From contig OZ024835.1 in the NCBI GenBank assembly GCA_964016985.1, positions 67,782,812 to 67,846,811 of the forward strand: DNA of 64,000 nt, given 5' to 3'. Under the pieces are notes generated by a model, which saw only the letters and a list, made by a program, of their open reading frames with translations, was not told the origin of the DNA and searched no databases. Below, in pieces: positions 46,539 to 58,497 of this stretch. Within the stretch, counting starts at the first letter, position 1; each line of letters opens with the position of its first letter. Both the position numbers and the translations under genes were made by a program. The DNA comes from Anodontia alba. Its lineage: Eukaryota; Mollusca; Bivalvia; Lucinida; Lucinidae.

Positions 46539-47145
46539 GTCGACTCACGTTATCTCGAATTCCAAGGGACTCTCTAAAACACTTCGAGATATTCGTACCT
46601 CGACATATCAGAGTTGCGGAAGTGAGGAAAACAATAAATTGAACAACTACATTAAACATCACGAAAACATGCCTATATAATTTTGACCCCTTTAAACCCC
46701 ACTTTTATAGTAAAACTGGGGTTTACAGGGGTATACATTATTTTTCTTATTTTGCTAAAAAACATAGATTGTGGGTACTCGTTAGAACCGCCTCGCCGAG
46801 GCGGTTCTAACGAGTACCCACAATCTATGTTTTGAGCCAAAATATGAAAAATATCAGGATTTTTCATCTGAAAAATTTCCTTTTGTTGGTTGTTAAATTT
46901 TCAATAAATTTGAATAAGCGTGTTCCGTAATGACAAATGAATATGTAGTGTAACTCCTGAAGTTAGAAATATATATAAAATAATGTGGAAAAGAGGAGAA
47001 ATTGCTGGAGCAATTTCTCTTCTTTTCCATAATATGTTGTTACCTGCTCTTAGGTTTCCATGTTAAAACAGGGACCAGAATTTCACTTCGATATATGCGG
47101 TTATTCGAGATAAGCGAGGTCGAGATAACGAGGGTCGATTTATGT
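46539..47145. mobile_element. Tigger-like MITE, family E, split by a family A MITE
   Basis: Left part 46539-46656 (cagtcgactcacgttatctc on) and right part 46933-47145 (to gagataacgagggtcgattt) join into one copy when 46657-46932 is removed. Confidence 0.85.
46657..46932 (+). mobile_element. Family A MITE, copy 13
   Basis: Complete, catcacgaaaac to gttccgtaatg, with a perfect hairpin (tip cgccgaggcgg). It sits in a family E element. Confidence 0.92.
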
Positions 47146-47158
47146 GCTGTTGGTCGTA

Positions 47159-47482
47159 CAGGAAAACCTCAACGGCTCGAACATATTGGGACCATGAAAA
47201 TTTGTTCGAGACATGGGAATTTCGAGCCACTAAGGGTTAATCATAGCCCCAGATCAGGGAGCAAATGGCGATAATTTAGGGTTTTGTTTTCCGATTTTCT
47301 AGACAATAATTATATGTTGAGTCGACTCAATAGAATCGCCTCATTAATGAGTACACATAATATACAATTTCATGAAGATTTGTTTTCATGAGCTTTCGGA
47401 AGAATTTTTAAGGGACTCAAAAACGAGTTCGAATTAGCCAAGTAAACGAGCTATCCTTGTTCGAGCCATTGAGGATTTACTG
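47159..47482. mobile_element. Tigger-like MITE, family C, copy 3
   Basis: caggaaaacctcaacggctc to gccattgaggatttactg; core hairpin partly deleted (tcgactcaatagaatcgcct / taatgagtacacataatat). Immediately follows the family E copy. Confidence 0.75.
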
Positions 47483-47514
47483 TAATTTAAGAATTAATGT
47501 AAGATTAGTCGACT

Positions 47515-47605
47515 GTAAAACATCTTTCCGATCACCAGTCACAAGAGGCAAAAGTCAATGATGATCGATTATAATCGGACATCAGTCGCATCACTACTAG
47601 AGGGA
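47515..47605. repeat. Family B MITE, end fragment
   Basis: atcaccagtcacaagaggca through ggacatcagtcgcatcacta, matching 31880-31963. It lies about 180 bp past the gene B stop codon. Confidence 0.7.
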
Positions 47606-47780
47606 TATAAGTGGGAAAACTAGCTCATTTGCGCGAAATCCAGCCCTCAACACCTATTCAGCTCACCGTCGCCTAGACTAAGGACCGACCAATCGCCGCT
47701 CAACCAAAGCGGGAAGCAGATATAAATTACAACTGGGACAACAACATACAGTTGCAAACCACATAATAAGGATACGAAAA

Positions 47781-49403
47781 TTACGGTTGTCTGTTTTGGG
47801 CCCCTTCCTGGTAGCTTTCCTTCTTACAATAGAGAGAGCGCACTCTTTTGTTGAGAACAAATGCTATCATGATTAAAACGCCTTGCCCAGCATTGAGAAT
47901 GACGAAAAAGTATTCAAAGAGTTCGCTTTCCAGAAGCACGTGCAAGTAGCCAAATATCCACGTGAGGCCAGTTACTGTTGAGAGGCGAGCGTATATGCCC
48001 AAATAGTTTCTTTCTTGTTTTAAATTTGCCGACTTAATATAAGCGCTTTTAATCCGAATAACAACAATAGCAAATAAAATGATATTAACAATTATCGTAG
48101 CTGCTGACGGTATTATGAATGTAATTATATGCAAGGCTTGAGACGACAGATAACAAATAGAGCCGCCATAGCCGCTGTCCTCTCCGTTACTCAGAGACAA
48201 AGACACGGCAATGTTGACAAGAACCAGTAGCAGAGCAGATAGGAAAACGTACACGCAATTTCGAATTGTGTGTTTCCAGGTGATCCCAGGTGGTAGTTTT
48301 CTGAGCGACTTGAATACATTGTACATCTGCACGACACAGACGTTCATTGCAAACATAACTGACAGCCACAGGAAATGACATAATGCTCCAATCAATGCAC
48401 ATGCCCAGCGTGGTAGCATATTTTGACCTGCGCCAAACTGGTACATTGCTTGTGCCAGAAGCAGACAAACACATAAAATCATGTTATTTATGGCGGATTG
48501 AGAATGCAACTCTGGAAAGACGATATATGTGAAAAGGGTAATTAATAATCCAATGATTGAACAGCAAACACAGAACAAAGCTAATGAATCTTTTGGATGC
48601 ACCTTTCCCGAAACTCTACTACTGTCTTGTTCCGACATGGAGGGATTGATAAGAAGAGCGTCATATATCTCATTATAATCAGCGAGACAGAGATAAATAT
48701 CATTTTCAGATATCTTATATTGCCACTTGGAATATATAAAGGTAGTTTCATTAATATCAATTGAAAGATGACATTTTTCTGTTTTAACTGGAAACTCTTT
48801 TGTCTGTATCTTTAAATAAGAACACTTGTTCAATTTATTACAGTTACTGTGGCAATGGTGAAGATTAACGTAGTGCGAGGTTATCTTTAACGTCACAGGC
48901 TGAAGTGGGTCAGTAGTCAACCCGTAGAAGGAAGGTTCCTGTACCATACCGTTAAAATCAAAGGCGCCCAGTTCGTACATAAATAGTTTACCAGAAAAAT
49001 AAATTAAAGGAAGTAAAGGAAATACTGCTTTCGCCAACACATTCTGTATCTTAGACAGCATATCTGGATGAAACCAATTAATATCTACAAGAATTTGTAT
49101 CACCAAGTACTCAACTAAAAAACTGTCCGATTTTTTGTACACTTTAAATTCTTGTATCGTTATGTACGTAGCAGGAGCTGCGTCTAATATTATACCAGTA
49201 ATTGAGTCACGTATCTCGCGCTGCAAATTTTCCTGTCCTAGCATGTCTTCAGTAAAGTTGTCTGGAATCCAAGGATTGACTGGTATAAATTTGATTAAGA
49301 ACAAATAAATGCGACAGGACGTGCTCACCGTTTCACTTGAGGGCATACAGTCATCATTTTGAAGAAAGCGCTCTTCGTGGCAAAACTTTCGGCGACACTT
49401 TTT
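47781..49403 (-). CDS. Gene B exon 3: seven-transmembrane region of an adhesion/Methuselah-like GPCR
   Basis: This last coding exon gives residues 313-852 of the predicted receptor. It follows an acceptor (tttgttttgcag|AAAAAG, phase 0) and ends at TAA. An extracellular part with several Cys and N-glycosylation sites precedes seven hydrophobic segments at about 584-608, 615-637, 645-672, 693-717, 735-762, 783-803 and 808-830. Class B hallmarks are visible: Cys647 at the top of TM3 and Cys729 in loop 2 (the expected disulfide pair), GLTWIFG at 791-797 in TM6, and a NAGQG motif in TM7. The intracellular tail is short, about 22 residues. No clear GPS autoproteolysis motif (Cys...Trp...Gly-Cys with His-Leu/Thr) precedes TM1, which fits the Methuselah-like lineages better than classical GAIN-domain adhesion receptors. 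The frame is open for the whole length. The receptor should signal through G proteins at the plasma membrane; the ligand is unknown. Confidence 0.9.
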   Translation of the reverse strand, partial: KKCRRKFCHEERFLQNDDCMPSSETVSTSCRIYLFLIKFIPVNPWIPDNFTEDMLGQENLQREIRDSITGIILDAAPATYITIQEFKVYKKSDSFLVEYLVIQILVDINWFHPDMLSKIQNVLAKAVFPLLPLIYFSGKLFMYELGAFDFNGMVQEPSFYGLTTDPLQPVTLKITSHYVNLHHCHSNCNKLNKCSYLKIQTKEFPVKTEKCHLSIDINETTFIYSKWQYKISENDIYLCLADYNEIYDALLINPSMSEQDSSRVSGKVHPKDSLALFCVCCSIIGLLITLFTYIVFPELHSQSAINNMILCVCLLLAQAMYQFGAGQNMLPRWACALIGALCHFLWLSVMFAMNVCVVQMYNVFKSLRKLPPGITWKHTIRNCVYVFLSALLLVLVNIAVSLSLSNGEDSGYGGSICYLSSQALHIITFIIPSAATIIVNIILFAIVVIRIKSAYIKSANLKQERNYLGIYARLSTVTGLTWIFGYLHVLLESELFEYFFVILNAGQGVLIMIAFVLNKRVRSLYCKKESYQEGAQNRQP

Positions 49404-49485
49404 CTGCAAAACAAAGAATATCCTAATAGTTTAAATTTAATTTTGATGACATTATCCCGTTAATATAAAGATGAATTATGAACTA

Positions 49486-49895
<410 letters not shown>

Positions 49896-49964
49896 TTACT
49901 TTGTATATGCTGGCTAAACGAAACTAAAATCTGTACTTATGTATTCTGGATTATAATCTAAAAC

Positions 49965-50169
49965 ATGAATCGATGTGTTGCAGTGGTAAAGCACCGGACT
50001 CGAGATCGAGAGATACTGGCTTCGATCCCTACTAACATCAAATGTTGTTTCCTTGAGCAAGAACTTTACCCACAATGCTTAGTACTGGTTTCTACCCTGG
50101 AAAAATGAGGGCTACATGAAAGGTTAGTACTAGATTATTAAATGTGTTACTCTCTATAAATAAAGTCGA

Positions 50170-50203
<34 letters not shown>

Positions 50204-50205
50204 GA
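49965..50205 (+). mobile_element. Second tRNA-derived SINE family
   Basis: A tRNA-like head gttgcagtggtaaagcaccg with B-box ggcttcgatccctac, then the body ttgtttccttgagcaagaac and acccacaatgcttagtactg, and a tail of about nine ATT units. The ttgagcaagaactttaccc body segment is widespread in animal SINEs, from memory. In intron 2 of gene B. Confidence 0.7.
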
Positions 50206-50474
50206 TAAGGGAATTTTTCAACTACAAAAAAAAATCCTGCGGATACCCTCATATCTAGAACTTTGTAGAATAACTTTCTATATATGTTTTCCTTGGAAAC
50301 AAAGAACACATTAAAGACCGTAAAGCAAAGTCTCAATTTCATTGAGATACTTCAGAACTAGTTTACCCGTAAGCGGAATTCGATTTCCCAAGTTGCTAGC
50401 ATAGGATCTTATATCTTATATCCCAAGAAAATAAAGATTGACAGTCTTGAAGCTTTGATCCGCAGAGAAACTGA

Positions 50475-50570
50475 TGACTCTGATCAGACTACGCGAAAGC
50501 GCAGTAGTCTTTGTTGGAGACACAATGCGCGCAGTCTAATCAGAGTTGTCGCTGGGCGTACGTTAAAATG
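50475..50570 (+). repeat. GATCAG-type dispersed repeat
   Basis: ctctgatcagactacgcgaa ... gcgcagtctaatcagagttg; one more diverged member. Confidence 0.5.
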
Positions 50571-50644
50571 TACATGAGAAGTGAAAGAAAGGCAATGACT
50601 GGAGCGTTCAGTAAAAAAAATATTCGGGGGCATAATTCGATTTT

Positions 50645-51375
50645 TACTTGCCAGAAATCTAACCCTTAATTCTGATGCAAGCATTTGTCGTTCCGCATAG
50701 GACCCTCTACCTCATCTGTGAAACATCACAGTAAATAACATAATTATCAGAAACACAATGATCAAACAAACGGAAGGGCTCAATGGCTATCTGAAAAAAA
50801 GGTAAGAGAAATCTCCATGGAGTGTTACAACCCGCAGCCCTTCCCAGACACCAAAAGGAAGAGGAAACAGACAAAACCAAACAAGCGCAAATCGAACAAA
50901 CGTACGAAAAGCACTAAGATTAGCTCTCTCTTCCCTAAGCGACGTAATCGCAATGCCCAAAGGACTGAAAAACACAAGAAAAAATAACATCAGGCAAGAC
51001 CAGAAAACAAATTGCCTCGTAGAACAAACCACAAAGCAACAAAAACGTAAGACTAACACCGGAACCACCGCCTTAGAACAGCCAGTAGAATAGACCACCA
51101 GGAGGTTAAAGCACTAACTTCCGACGCAGAAAGAAAAAATGCAGTAGAGAAATCGCCTTAAAACGGTCAGTATTACATGTACTGTAGGCTTGAACCAATT
51201 TTACTCGCTCGTAATCTAACCCTTTATTCTGATGCTGCTCTGAAGTACAAGCATATGTTCGTTCTGGCTAAGGTCCTCTACCTCATCTGTGAAACAGAAC
51301 AGTAAATAATATAACAATCAGAAACACTGTGATAAAACAAATCGAAGGGCTCAATGGTTATCTGAAGCAAGAACA
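50645..51375. repeat. Direct repeat pair of about 150 bp
   Basis: 50650-50800 and 51200-51370 share ttgccagaaatctaaccctt-like starts, gtcctctacctcatctgtga, agaacagtaaataatataac, aatcagaaacac, and cgaagggctcaatggttatc. The intervening 400 bp has no recognised coding content. Confidence 0.7.
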
Positions 51376-52335
51376 CAAGAAAACCACAAACAGGACCATT
51401 ATGGGCTCTACCGCAGAGAGGATATAGTGCAATTCTTATTAAAATGCCTAATAGTCCATATTTGAATACTTACCACCTTTGAAAGCAAGTAACACGTTAA
51501 CGAAAACGGAAACAGACTGGGGTTTATCAAACTCAAAAAGACCGGGTGCAAGTTGTTGCAGATCTGTTTCTGATTTGTTACGACAGAGACATTATGGGTC
51601 GTTCCTAAGACTAGATGACGGCTCCCTCCTCAGTTTGTGTCAGATGGGCGGTGGCTAACTTTCAATGTCTATGGTCGGGCTCATCGTGGTCCTTTTTGTG
51701 GTTTTCTTGTGTGAGAAGAGGTATTGCGTAAATAAAACTGGTTGAAGCCTACCTTGAGTTAGTTTTCCTACTGTCTGTTTCAAGGTGGTTCTATTGTGGC
51801 TGTTCTTTGTGCAGCTGCTTGTCTGTATTTTCATATGGGACGTTTGTGCTGTCCTTATTTGTCCCTCATCTCTCCTTCATTTTGTACTTTCAGATCGTGG
51901 CATTTCCTAGATAACTTTATTTATATTTTAATGTTGTCCCCTTCTAACGGAAATCAGGCCAATATTATTGAAGCGTTCAAGTCTCAACCCCAAAGCGGAC
52001 CAACAGGTAGCTGTAACTTTATCAAGATTAAGGGCGGTTCCATAAAACCAGACTGTCATTATGTTATTTGGTCTTTGTGTGGCATTGTGGCTGCAGGTTG
52101 TGATTGCTTTCATGCATTTGTGTTATGAGTGTTTGTAGTCTTATTGTTGTTTTTGATGCAATCTATTTAGGATTGTGATCACCTCATTGGGAAAAAAAAA
52201 GAGCTGGTTATTTTGCTTTTCTTTGGTTTGTGTGTGTGTACCATCTGCGATGGTTTCTTTGCACTTCCGCTTAGTGTTATAGGCAGTCTATGCTCTGTGA
52301 GTGTGGCTTCTCCTGGGCATTCTCTTAACTATTTG
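51376..52335. other. Gene B intron, unassigned
   Basis: Some phrases (gtgattgtggcactgcctgg-like, with similar text near 43310 and 61370) suggest an old dispersed repeat. No exon or RNA gene recognised. Confidence 0.4.
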
Positions 52336-52341
52336 CTTTAC

Positions 52342-52599
52342 CATTATGAAAACACGCCTATTCAAATATACTGAAAATTTTACAACGAAAAAAGGAAACT
52401 TTTCCGATAAAAAATTCTGATATTTTTCATATTTCTTCTCAAAACATAGATTGTAGGTAATCGTTAGAACCGCCTCGGCCGACAATCTATGTTGTTTAGC
52501 AAAATAAGAAAAATAATGTATACCCCTGTAAACCCCAGTTTTACTATATAAAAGCGGGGTTTAAGTGGGTCAAAATTATATAAGTATGTTTTCGTGATC
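52342..52599 (-). mobile_element. Family A MITE, copy 14 (one hairpin arm deleted)
   Basis: cattatgaaaac to gttttcgtgatc; the palindrome loses gaggcggttctaacgagtac. In intron 2 of gene B. Confidence 0.85.
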
Positions 52600-52655
52600 A
52601 CTGTTATCCGCCCGAAGGCGGCATTTCTTTTGCAGTGTTGCAATTCCTCTTCGTT

Positions 52656-52700
52656 TTTTTTTTTTTTTTTTTTTTTTTTCTTTTTGTTTTTTGTTTTTTT
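52656..52700. repeat. Poly-T tract
   Basis: About 45 nt, mostly T. Confidence 0.9.
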
Positions 52701-52827
52701 TCCTATTTCGTTTGTTTACTCTGTGTTCGATTGTAATTAATCCCTTATCCATGCCTTGAAAGGCTGAATTTGATGATTGTGACTTTTCTGGGTACTTTCA
52801 TATTTAATTGTACACTGAAGTTTGGTT

Positions 52828-53135
52828 CTTATTGATTGAGTTTAGGTTAACGACCTGGTCAGCCCATCCGGGGCCATGCAGAGCCGGGCAGTTTACCTAA
52901 TCATACTTTTCCTGGGTATGCTTTTATTTTTATTAGTCCTCTTAGCGGTTAAACAATATTTGAGCACATTCTTTCCCCCAAAACTGACAACTGCCCTTCT
53001 TTAATCAGTGGGGGAAGAAATATATTTCATGATCAATCTCTACGAAATAATGTTGCCGGACCTGGCGGGTATCTATCCCGCGACCTCCTGATCACCAGTC
53101 TGACGCGCATTCGACGGAGCCACCGAGGCCGGCTT
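52828..53135 (-). mobile_element. tRNA-derived SINE, copy 5
   Basis: Reverse orientation. The head (53133 down to 53060) ends gccaccgaggccgg, and the B-box region reads ggatagatacccgccagg on the minus strand. Tail about 52850 (gacctggtcagcccatccgg). Confidence 0.8.
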
Positions 53136-53332
53136 AAATGCGTAACACTTTTACTCCAAATTTTATAAACTGGATTCTTCCATCTTTGATTTCGGATATG
53201 TCCATTGTTGGAAATAGGGTGTCCAATCAAAAAGGAAATCAAAGCAACAAACAGTGTTGGTCCAGATGAGATAGCTCGTTGCATAAATGTACGTTTCTGC
53301 GGGACTGAAAGAGTTAATCATTTTGTCCAGTA

Positions 53333-53672
53333 CAGTGATCCCTCATTACAACGATAGCATTTTTCCCAAAGACGTTGCCATTAAACTGAATTTGCTGTTG
53401 TATAGAATACTTAATGAGCAGATTGATATGTAAGAAAGGTCTTGTTTTGTTCTTATTTCCTCATAGAATACATTTTGGATTATTGTTAGAATCGTCTCTC
53501 TAAGGCGATTCTAACAAATATCCAAAACATATGTTTCTTTAAATTATTAAATACAATATTCTTGCATAAATTGTGACTAACTGTTACCTCCCAAGCGAAG
53601 GTTTCGTGACAGTCATATTGTCAATATTACGAATTGTGTCACTGTACCGAGGGTCGGTATAAAGAGGGTTGT
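53333..53672 (-). mobile_element. Tigger-like MITE, family D, copy 2
   Basis: Inverse of 2261-2602 (caaccctctttataccgacc on the minus strand, matching caaccgtctttataacgaca). Central hairpin at 53465-53530. It ends about 35 bp from the exon 2 donor of gene B. Confidence 0.7.
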
Positions 53673-53707
53673 CTATATATAAAATACAAATATATTGTTT
53701 ATCTTAC

Positions 53708-54428
53708 CATTTTCTTATCGTCAAAGTGTGTTGAAGGGTTGCATTCATCCTCATCCTCTTTTTTATCGTCAATTTCGGTTTTCACGCCAAGTTCTTTCTT
53801 TCTTTCTGGCACGGAATTTAGGTTAATTAAACCGGTAAACACCGGTGTGATTCTGTTGATCGGGGCGTCTCCAGTCGTTGGATACATACTAGACCACGGA
53901 AATGTGTCTGTTTTGTTTGTCAGTCGGTCGGGATCCGTTTCACAGTAATAGCAAAAGTAACTGTAATATGGCTTGTATAGGCTTGAGTTACATGGACGAT
54001 TAACCAGTCGAACAGTTGCAGTGCAGTTTGAAACTTGGTGGCTCATTTTGAAGCATGTATGCACAACTGTATTTTCCGGTGGCCGAAAAAAGATATTGCA
54101 TTTCTGTTTTCTTACTTCTGACAACAGACTGGACGACAGCGTTATGTTAATATCACAATAAAGTTCAGAAGACCAGTCTATCCAGTGAATTACGCCATTG
54201 CAAAGAGCACAGAATTTATTTCTGTAATGATCGTACTGACTTGATACTGGTACGAGCTGAGTGATGTTTTTTCTGTCTGGCGATTCACAAAGGAGGGCTT
54301 CAGGGACTGCTTCATAGATGCATCTATTTATCATCCAAACGTCTGGGGGAGCTGACGAGCTATTGTTGTAAGAGAGGTAGTTGGTATCATTTTTTTCTTT
54401 TATATATACCGTCTCTTCACAGTCATAT
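53708..54428 (-). CDS. Gene B exon 2: cysteine-rich ectodomain of the GPCR
   Basis: The exon runs from an acceptor (ttacacgtttcag|ATATGA) to a donor (AAAATG|GTAAGA). It adds one base to a split Arg codon and then 240 codons (residues 73-312). It contains a segment of the type INRC...C, then LVPV, then YRNKFCALCNGVI at about 145, followed by W...YC. From memory this arrangement (Tyr-x-Asn-x-x-Cys-Ala-x-Cys-Asn) is common in the ectodomains of invertebrate Methuselah/adhesion-like receptors, downstream of a somatomedin-B-like segment. Several NxS/T sites are present, and a Lys/Asp/Glu-rich linker occupies the last 35 residues. Its phase 0 end matches exon 3, and its start phase matches the exon at 60318-60532. 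The coding exon begins upstream of the first internal ATG, so an ATG-to-stop reading would miss about 31 residues. Confidence 0.85.
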
Positions 54429-54531
54429 CTGAAACGTGTAAAGACAATACAAGATTAACAGGTTATATTCATAAATGAGCCTGGCTACACCATTTCCTAC
54501 AAGATCGCATGTCCGCCACTCCAGCTGGCAT

Positions 54532-54613
54532 TCTTTATAAATCTACAGCGGGCCATTATCGGCCCGTCAGCTGCCCTTACGGGCCGATAACGGCCCGCTG
54601 TAGGTTTATAAAT
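54532..54613. repeat. GC-rich perfect hairpin
   Basis: tataaatctacagcgggccattatcggcccg pairs with its inverse over about 32 bp around tcagctgcccttac (one or two mismatches). It lies in intron 1 of gene B. Confidence 0.9.
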
Positions 54614-54614
54614 G

Positions 54615-55285
54615 GACGCAATGACTCAGGTTAGTCTGCGCAAATGCTCTATAGATAACCAAGCTTTCTTCGGACGGACGACAGAGGTTCTGCTTAGAAT
54701 GTTTGCTTTCATGGATACAAAAACAAAAGTGAAGAATATTTAGGAAATCCAAAATCACGACGCACAGTCTTACCGAGGCATCAATACAAAAAGAGACGAC
54801 AAACAAGTAATGGCAATACAAAAGCCATATATGTAACATATGAAGAACTGGTGTGAACAACCATGTGCAAGCGGGCCTACTCTATACGGAAAGAATAGGT
54901 CACTCAGAGAGCTTTTTTAGAGAAATTCTCTTTTCAGACGGGAGGCAAAACAAGAAAACAATTATCAATTACAGCGTTACCTCCCATTTAAGTGCATCCT
55001 TACGTCTTTATTTATTTTTCCATTTTCGCATAGACGTTTTATGAATAAAATGTCATCACTAGAATGCAATGTTTGGTACGTTTTAACTCCTTCTGCGACC
55101 GAACCTAATTATTCGTTAATGTGAAACATGCCGCGCCATCTTTGCATGATTTGGAGGGACGTCAACAAGACGTCAATAGCTATCTGGTTAACATTTTACA
55201 CCGAGATTAGCCATTCCATTGGTACCCTTATAAAGGAGTTGGATAAATGCACGCTGTAATCGTAGTGACAAAAATATTTCTATTG
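54615..55285. other. Gene B intron 1, unassigned
   Basis: No exon or family-level repeat recognised. One phrase near 54700 (aggaaatccaaaatcacgac) resembles text near 55850 and 58520. Confidence 0.35.
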
Positions 55286-55289
55286 ACCT

Positions 55290-55745
55290 ATATTATAGGG
55301 ATCAAACATGGTTTGTCATGCATTAACATTCGCAAGGTCCCGAGGGAGGTGTTGAAAACCGAGGCCGGAGGCCTCGGTTTTCAACACCTCCCTAGGGACC
55401 TGGCAAATGTTAATGCATTGAAAAACCATGTTCGATCGTTCTCATTTTATAAAAACTAAAAGCATCTGCTATATTTTGTGTTATTTATTGCAGTATTTTG
55501 TTTCGCCTTTTCACTGATGTCTCGCGAACGCAATGTCCGCGGACTATGCTCGTTCTTGGGCCAGACAGTACGCATCTCGTAGCGGCATCAAATTTATGGC
55601 CTCGGTACGATCATATTGAAAGTTGTGAAGCCGTGTAGCCATGTAGCCATGCGTTAACAGCGTGTGAATTGCCTTGTTAATACACGGCTTTTCACCGGTT
55701 AATGCACGGCTGTTAATAAAGTGCTTTTTATGCAATAATACGGCT
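55290..55745. repeat. Dispersed hairpin repeat 'caaacatgg', copy 2
   Basis: Has the best hairpin of the family: gaggtgttgaaaaccgaggc pairs perfectly with gcctcggttttcaacacctc. The tail matches 21640-21925. Confidence 0.82.
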
Positions 55746-55896
55746 TTATAAAGGACTCCTATTCGAACAGAACATATATTTGTAATTTTGATCTGACTAT
55801 AATTAAGGATGATGTTCCGCGCGAATAAAAGGAACATGTAAAGATTTTCAGGAAATGCCACATTCACGATGCGCAGCCACCCGGATAAACCATACC

Positions 55897-56367
55897 ATCG
55901 CGAAAATATGTCCATATAATGTTGACCCCTTAAACCCCATATTTATATAGTAAAATTGGTTTTCAGGGGTATACATTATTTTTTTTATTTCTGCTCAAAA
56001 ACATAAACTGTAGGCACTCGTTAGAACGGTCTCACGGAGGCGGTTCTAAAGAGTACCCACAATCTATGCTTCAGCAGAATAAACGTCCAAAAGATTGCCC
56101 TTAGAAACAAAATACACACTACAGATAAGAAAATGGGAGTCTCGGTTTTATTGAGACTCTTCATAAGCAGTAATGAAGTTTGCAACACTGCTTACGCCCT
56201 CTAGCGTATACATGGCCAGAACTCCATTTTCAAAGATTCCACAGTGGGTCCCAAAGGAAACGAAATATAATCTGCACTATGGTAAAGTATGAAAAAAAAA
56301 TTTATATGATTTTTTTTTTTTTTTATGGTAAATTTTTCAATATATTTGAATAGACTTTTTTCGTAAT
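55897..56367 (+). mobile_element. Family A MITE, copy 15, interrupted
   Basis: Left arm and hairpin 55897-56086; right arm about 56288-56367 (…tatatttgaatagac to ttttcgtaatg). A mariner fragment lies between. Confidence 0.8.
56087..56287 (-). repeat. Mariner 5'-end fragment inserted in a family A MITE
   Basis: The same mariner end segment as at 1085-1300 appears on the minus strand, splitting a family A MITE (55897-56086 and about 56288-56367). The order of events is therefore MITE first, mariner fragment later. Confidence 0.6.
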
Positions 56368-56562
56368 GACCACCCATGAAACCACAGATGCACGAACAAA
56401 GAACTGCAAATGGCTTTCCCTGGGTATATTTGTATACTTTTATACAATCAGTCACGTGATGTGTGAATATAGGTGAAGGGATAAATCTGAAAATATCTAT
56501 TTATATATGCTCGTCTGTCATTACTGACAATGACCAATCCTAATCAACTGTGTGATGTGTTA

Positions 56563-58497
56563 TTATTTGTATGTTCTAAGATGGCTGATGAGACCAATCT
56601 TAACTCTAAACTGCCTGTTGCAGATAGAACAAGAGAGGTTTGAGGATGAAAGATCTGTTGGTTATGCCTTAGCTCTGGCTTTCCGCTGTGCACGTTTCTG
56701 CTCGGCTTCGCTGATTCTTTTTTGCTTCGTATTCACCATTCTTGTGAGGCCTCGCCATTTTGTACGATCCTGAGCAGTCTGTTCCTATGACTCTGTTGGT
56801 ATGTTGAAGTCTTTAAGGGAGGCTTTGAGGGTGTCCTTGTATCGCTTCTTCTGACCACCATGGGAGCGTTTTCCAACTTGTAGTTCTCCATAGAGCATTT
56901 TCTTTGGCAAACGTTCATCAGGCATTCTGGTAACATGGCCTGTCCATCTTAACTGAGCCGATTTCAGAAGAGTATGTACACTCTGCACCCCTGCCCTTTT
57001 CAGGACTTCTGTGTCTAGAATCCTGTCTTGCCACTTGATCTTTAGAAGTTTTCTAAGACAGCTTGTGTGGAAGTGGTTCAGTCTTTTGGCATGCCGTTGG
57101 TAAACTGTCCAAGTTTCGCATGCGTATAATATTGATGGCAGCACCACCGATATATATATATATATTCAAAGGTAAGTGAACTTGTCTACCACTTGCGGTC
57201 GTTGACCTTTCACTGTGATGGTAGGCTCCTTGTAAGGCTTTCCAGATGCTGGCTGATATACTACCTCAGACATTTTGATGCTGATTGTGAGATCATAGCT
57301 GTCACATGAATCAGATACTTGATCCACACCTTTTTGCATTTTCTCTTCTGTTGGAGCACCCTTTGCCTTGTCATCAGCAAAGAGGAACTCATCTAGCACC
57401 TCTGTCTGCACCTTTGGATTTAGCTTGCAACCTTCCTAGGTTGAAAAGTTTCCCATCAAAGCGATCCTAATAGGTATACCATTGTCACCATCCTGGAAAG
57501 CATCTGTAAGCATGGCAGAAAACATCGTGCTGAACAGTGTTGAAGCTAGTACACAGCCTTGCTTAACTCCATTTGTCACAGGAAATGGATCAGAAAACTC
57601 GCCATCATTTTGAACCCTTGCAAGCATACCATCATGGAACTGCCGCACCATTGCTATGAATTTGGCAGGACAGCCAAATTTTGCCGTAATTTTCCAAAGT
57701 CCCTCACGACTGATTGTGTCAAATGCTTTGGTAAGGTCGACAAAGGTCATGTAGAGGTCCACATTCTGTTCCTGGCATTTTTCTTGAAGCTGTCGTGCTG
57801 TAAAGATCATGTCTATTGTTCCTCTGGTTTTCCTGAATCCACACTTGCTTTCTGGTAGAAGCCCTGACTGTTCAAGGTGTTCATTCAATCGATTCAGTAG
57901 GACCCTAGCAAGGATCTTCCCAGCAATTGACACTAAAGAGATGTCTCGATGATTGTCACAGACTTGAGGATTCCTTTTCCTTTTGAATACGTGGATAATC
58001 GTTGCATCCTTGAATTCTTGAGGGATGGCTTCTTTTCTCCACATAATGTGAAATATCTCTGTCAGTTTCTCTGCAACTGGAGGACCTCCTGCTTTGTAGA
58101 TCTCTGCAGGTATTGCTTCTGATCCTGGAGCCTTCCGCGATGACAGGAGTTTTATTGCTTTCACTGTTTCAGAGACGGTCGGGAGCTCATCGAGCAGCGG
58201 ATTACATTCCACCTGTGGTAGTCTGTTGATAGCTTTATCGTTGATAGATGATGGCCGATTAAGGACATCGTCAAAGTGTTCAGCCCATCTTTTCAAGATA
58301 GCTTCTTTGTCAGTCAGAAGACTAGTTCCATCTGCACTAAAGAGTGGGGTGGTTACTGAGCTCTGAAAACCATATGTTGTCTTGAGTGCATCAAAAAACT
58401 TTTTCATATCCCTTCTGTCTGCAAAGGACTGGATTTCATCAGCCTTTTTGCTCAGCCAGGAGTCTTGCATGTCTCTGAGCCTAGTCTGTACTGTCTT
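56563..58497 (-). pseudogene. 5'-truncated LINE: reverse transcriptase and C-terminal region
   Basis: The minus strand encodes about 344 residues of reverse transcriptase (58470-57436) with the canonical blocks: FKDATIIHVFKRK, GKILARVLLNRL, CGFRKTRGTIDMIF, FVDLTKAFDTISREGLW and NGVKQGC. A frameshift follows, then LDEFLFADDKAKG with the catalytic FADD (57411-57166). After a further gap come the C-terminal part (57147-56785; ACETWTVYQRHAKRL) and a terminal zinc-knuckle-like CNRQF...GLISHLRTYK ending at TAA near 56563. The endonuclease is absent: the copy starts abruptly at about 58497. The region between residues KFTYL and VLPSILYACE is deleted and bridged by an (AT)n tract (57150-57164). The element is a non-LTR retrotransposon of a type common in molluscs; the exact clade is uncertain. 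It is not mobile by itself. Confidence 0.92.

Noticed and set aside
48580..48720. GPS autoproteolysis site before TM1 of gene B
   Set aside because: The region lacks the expected Cys/Trp pattern and a His-Leu/Thr cleavage dipeptide.
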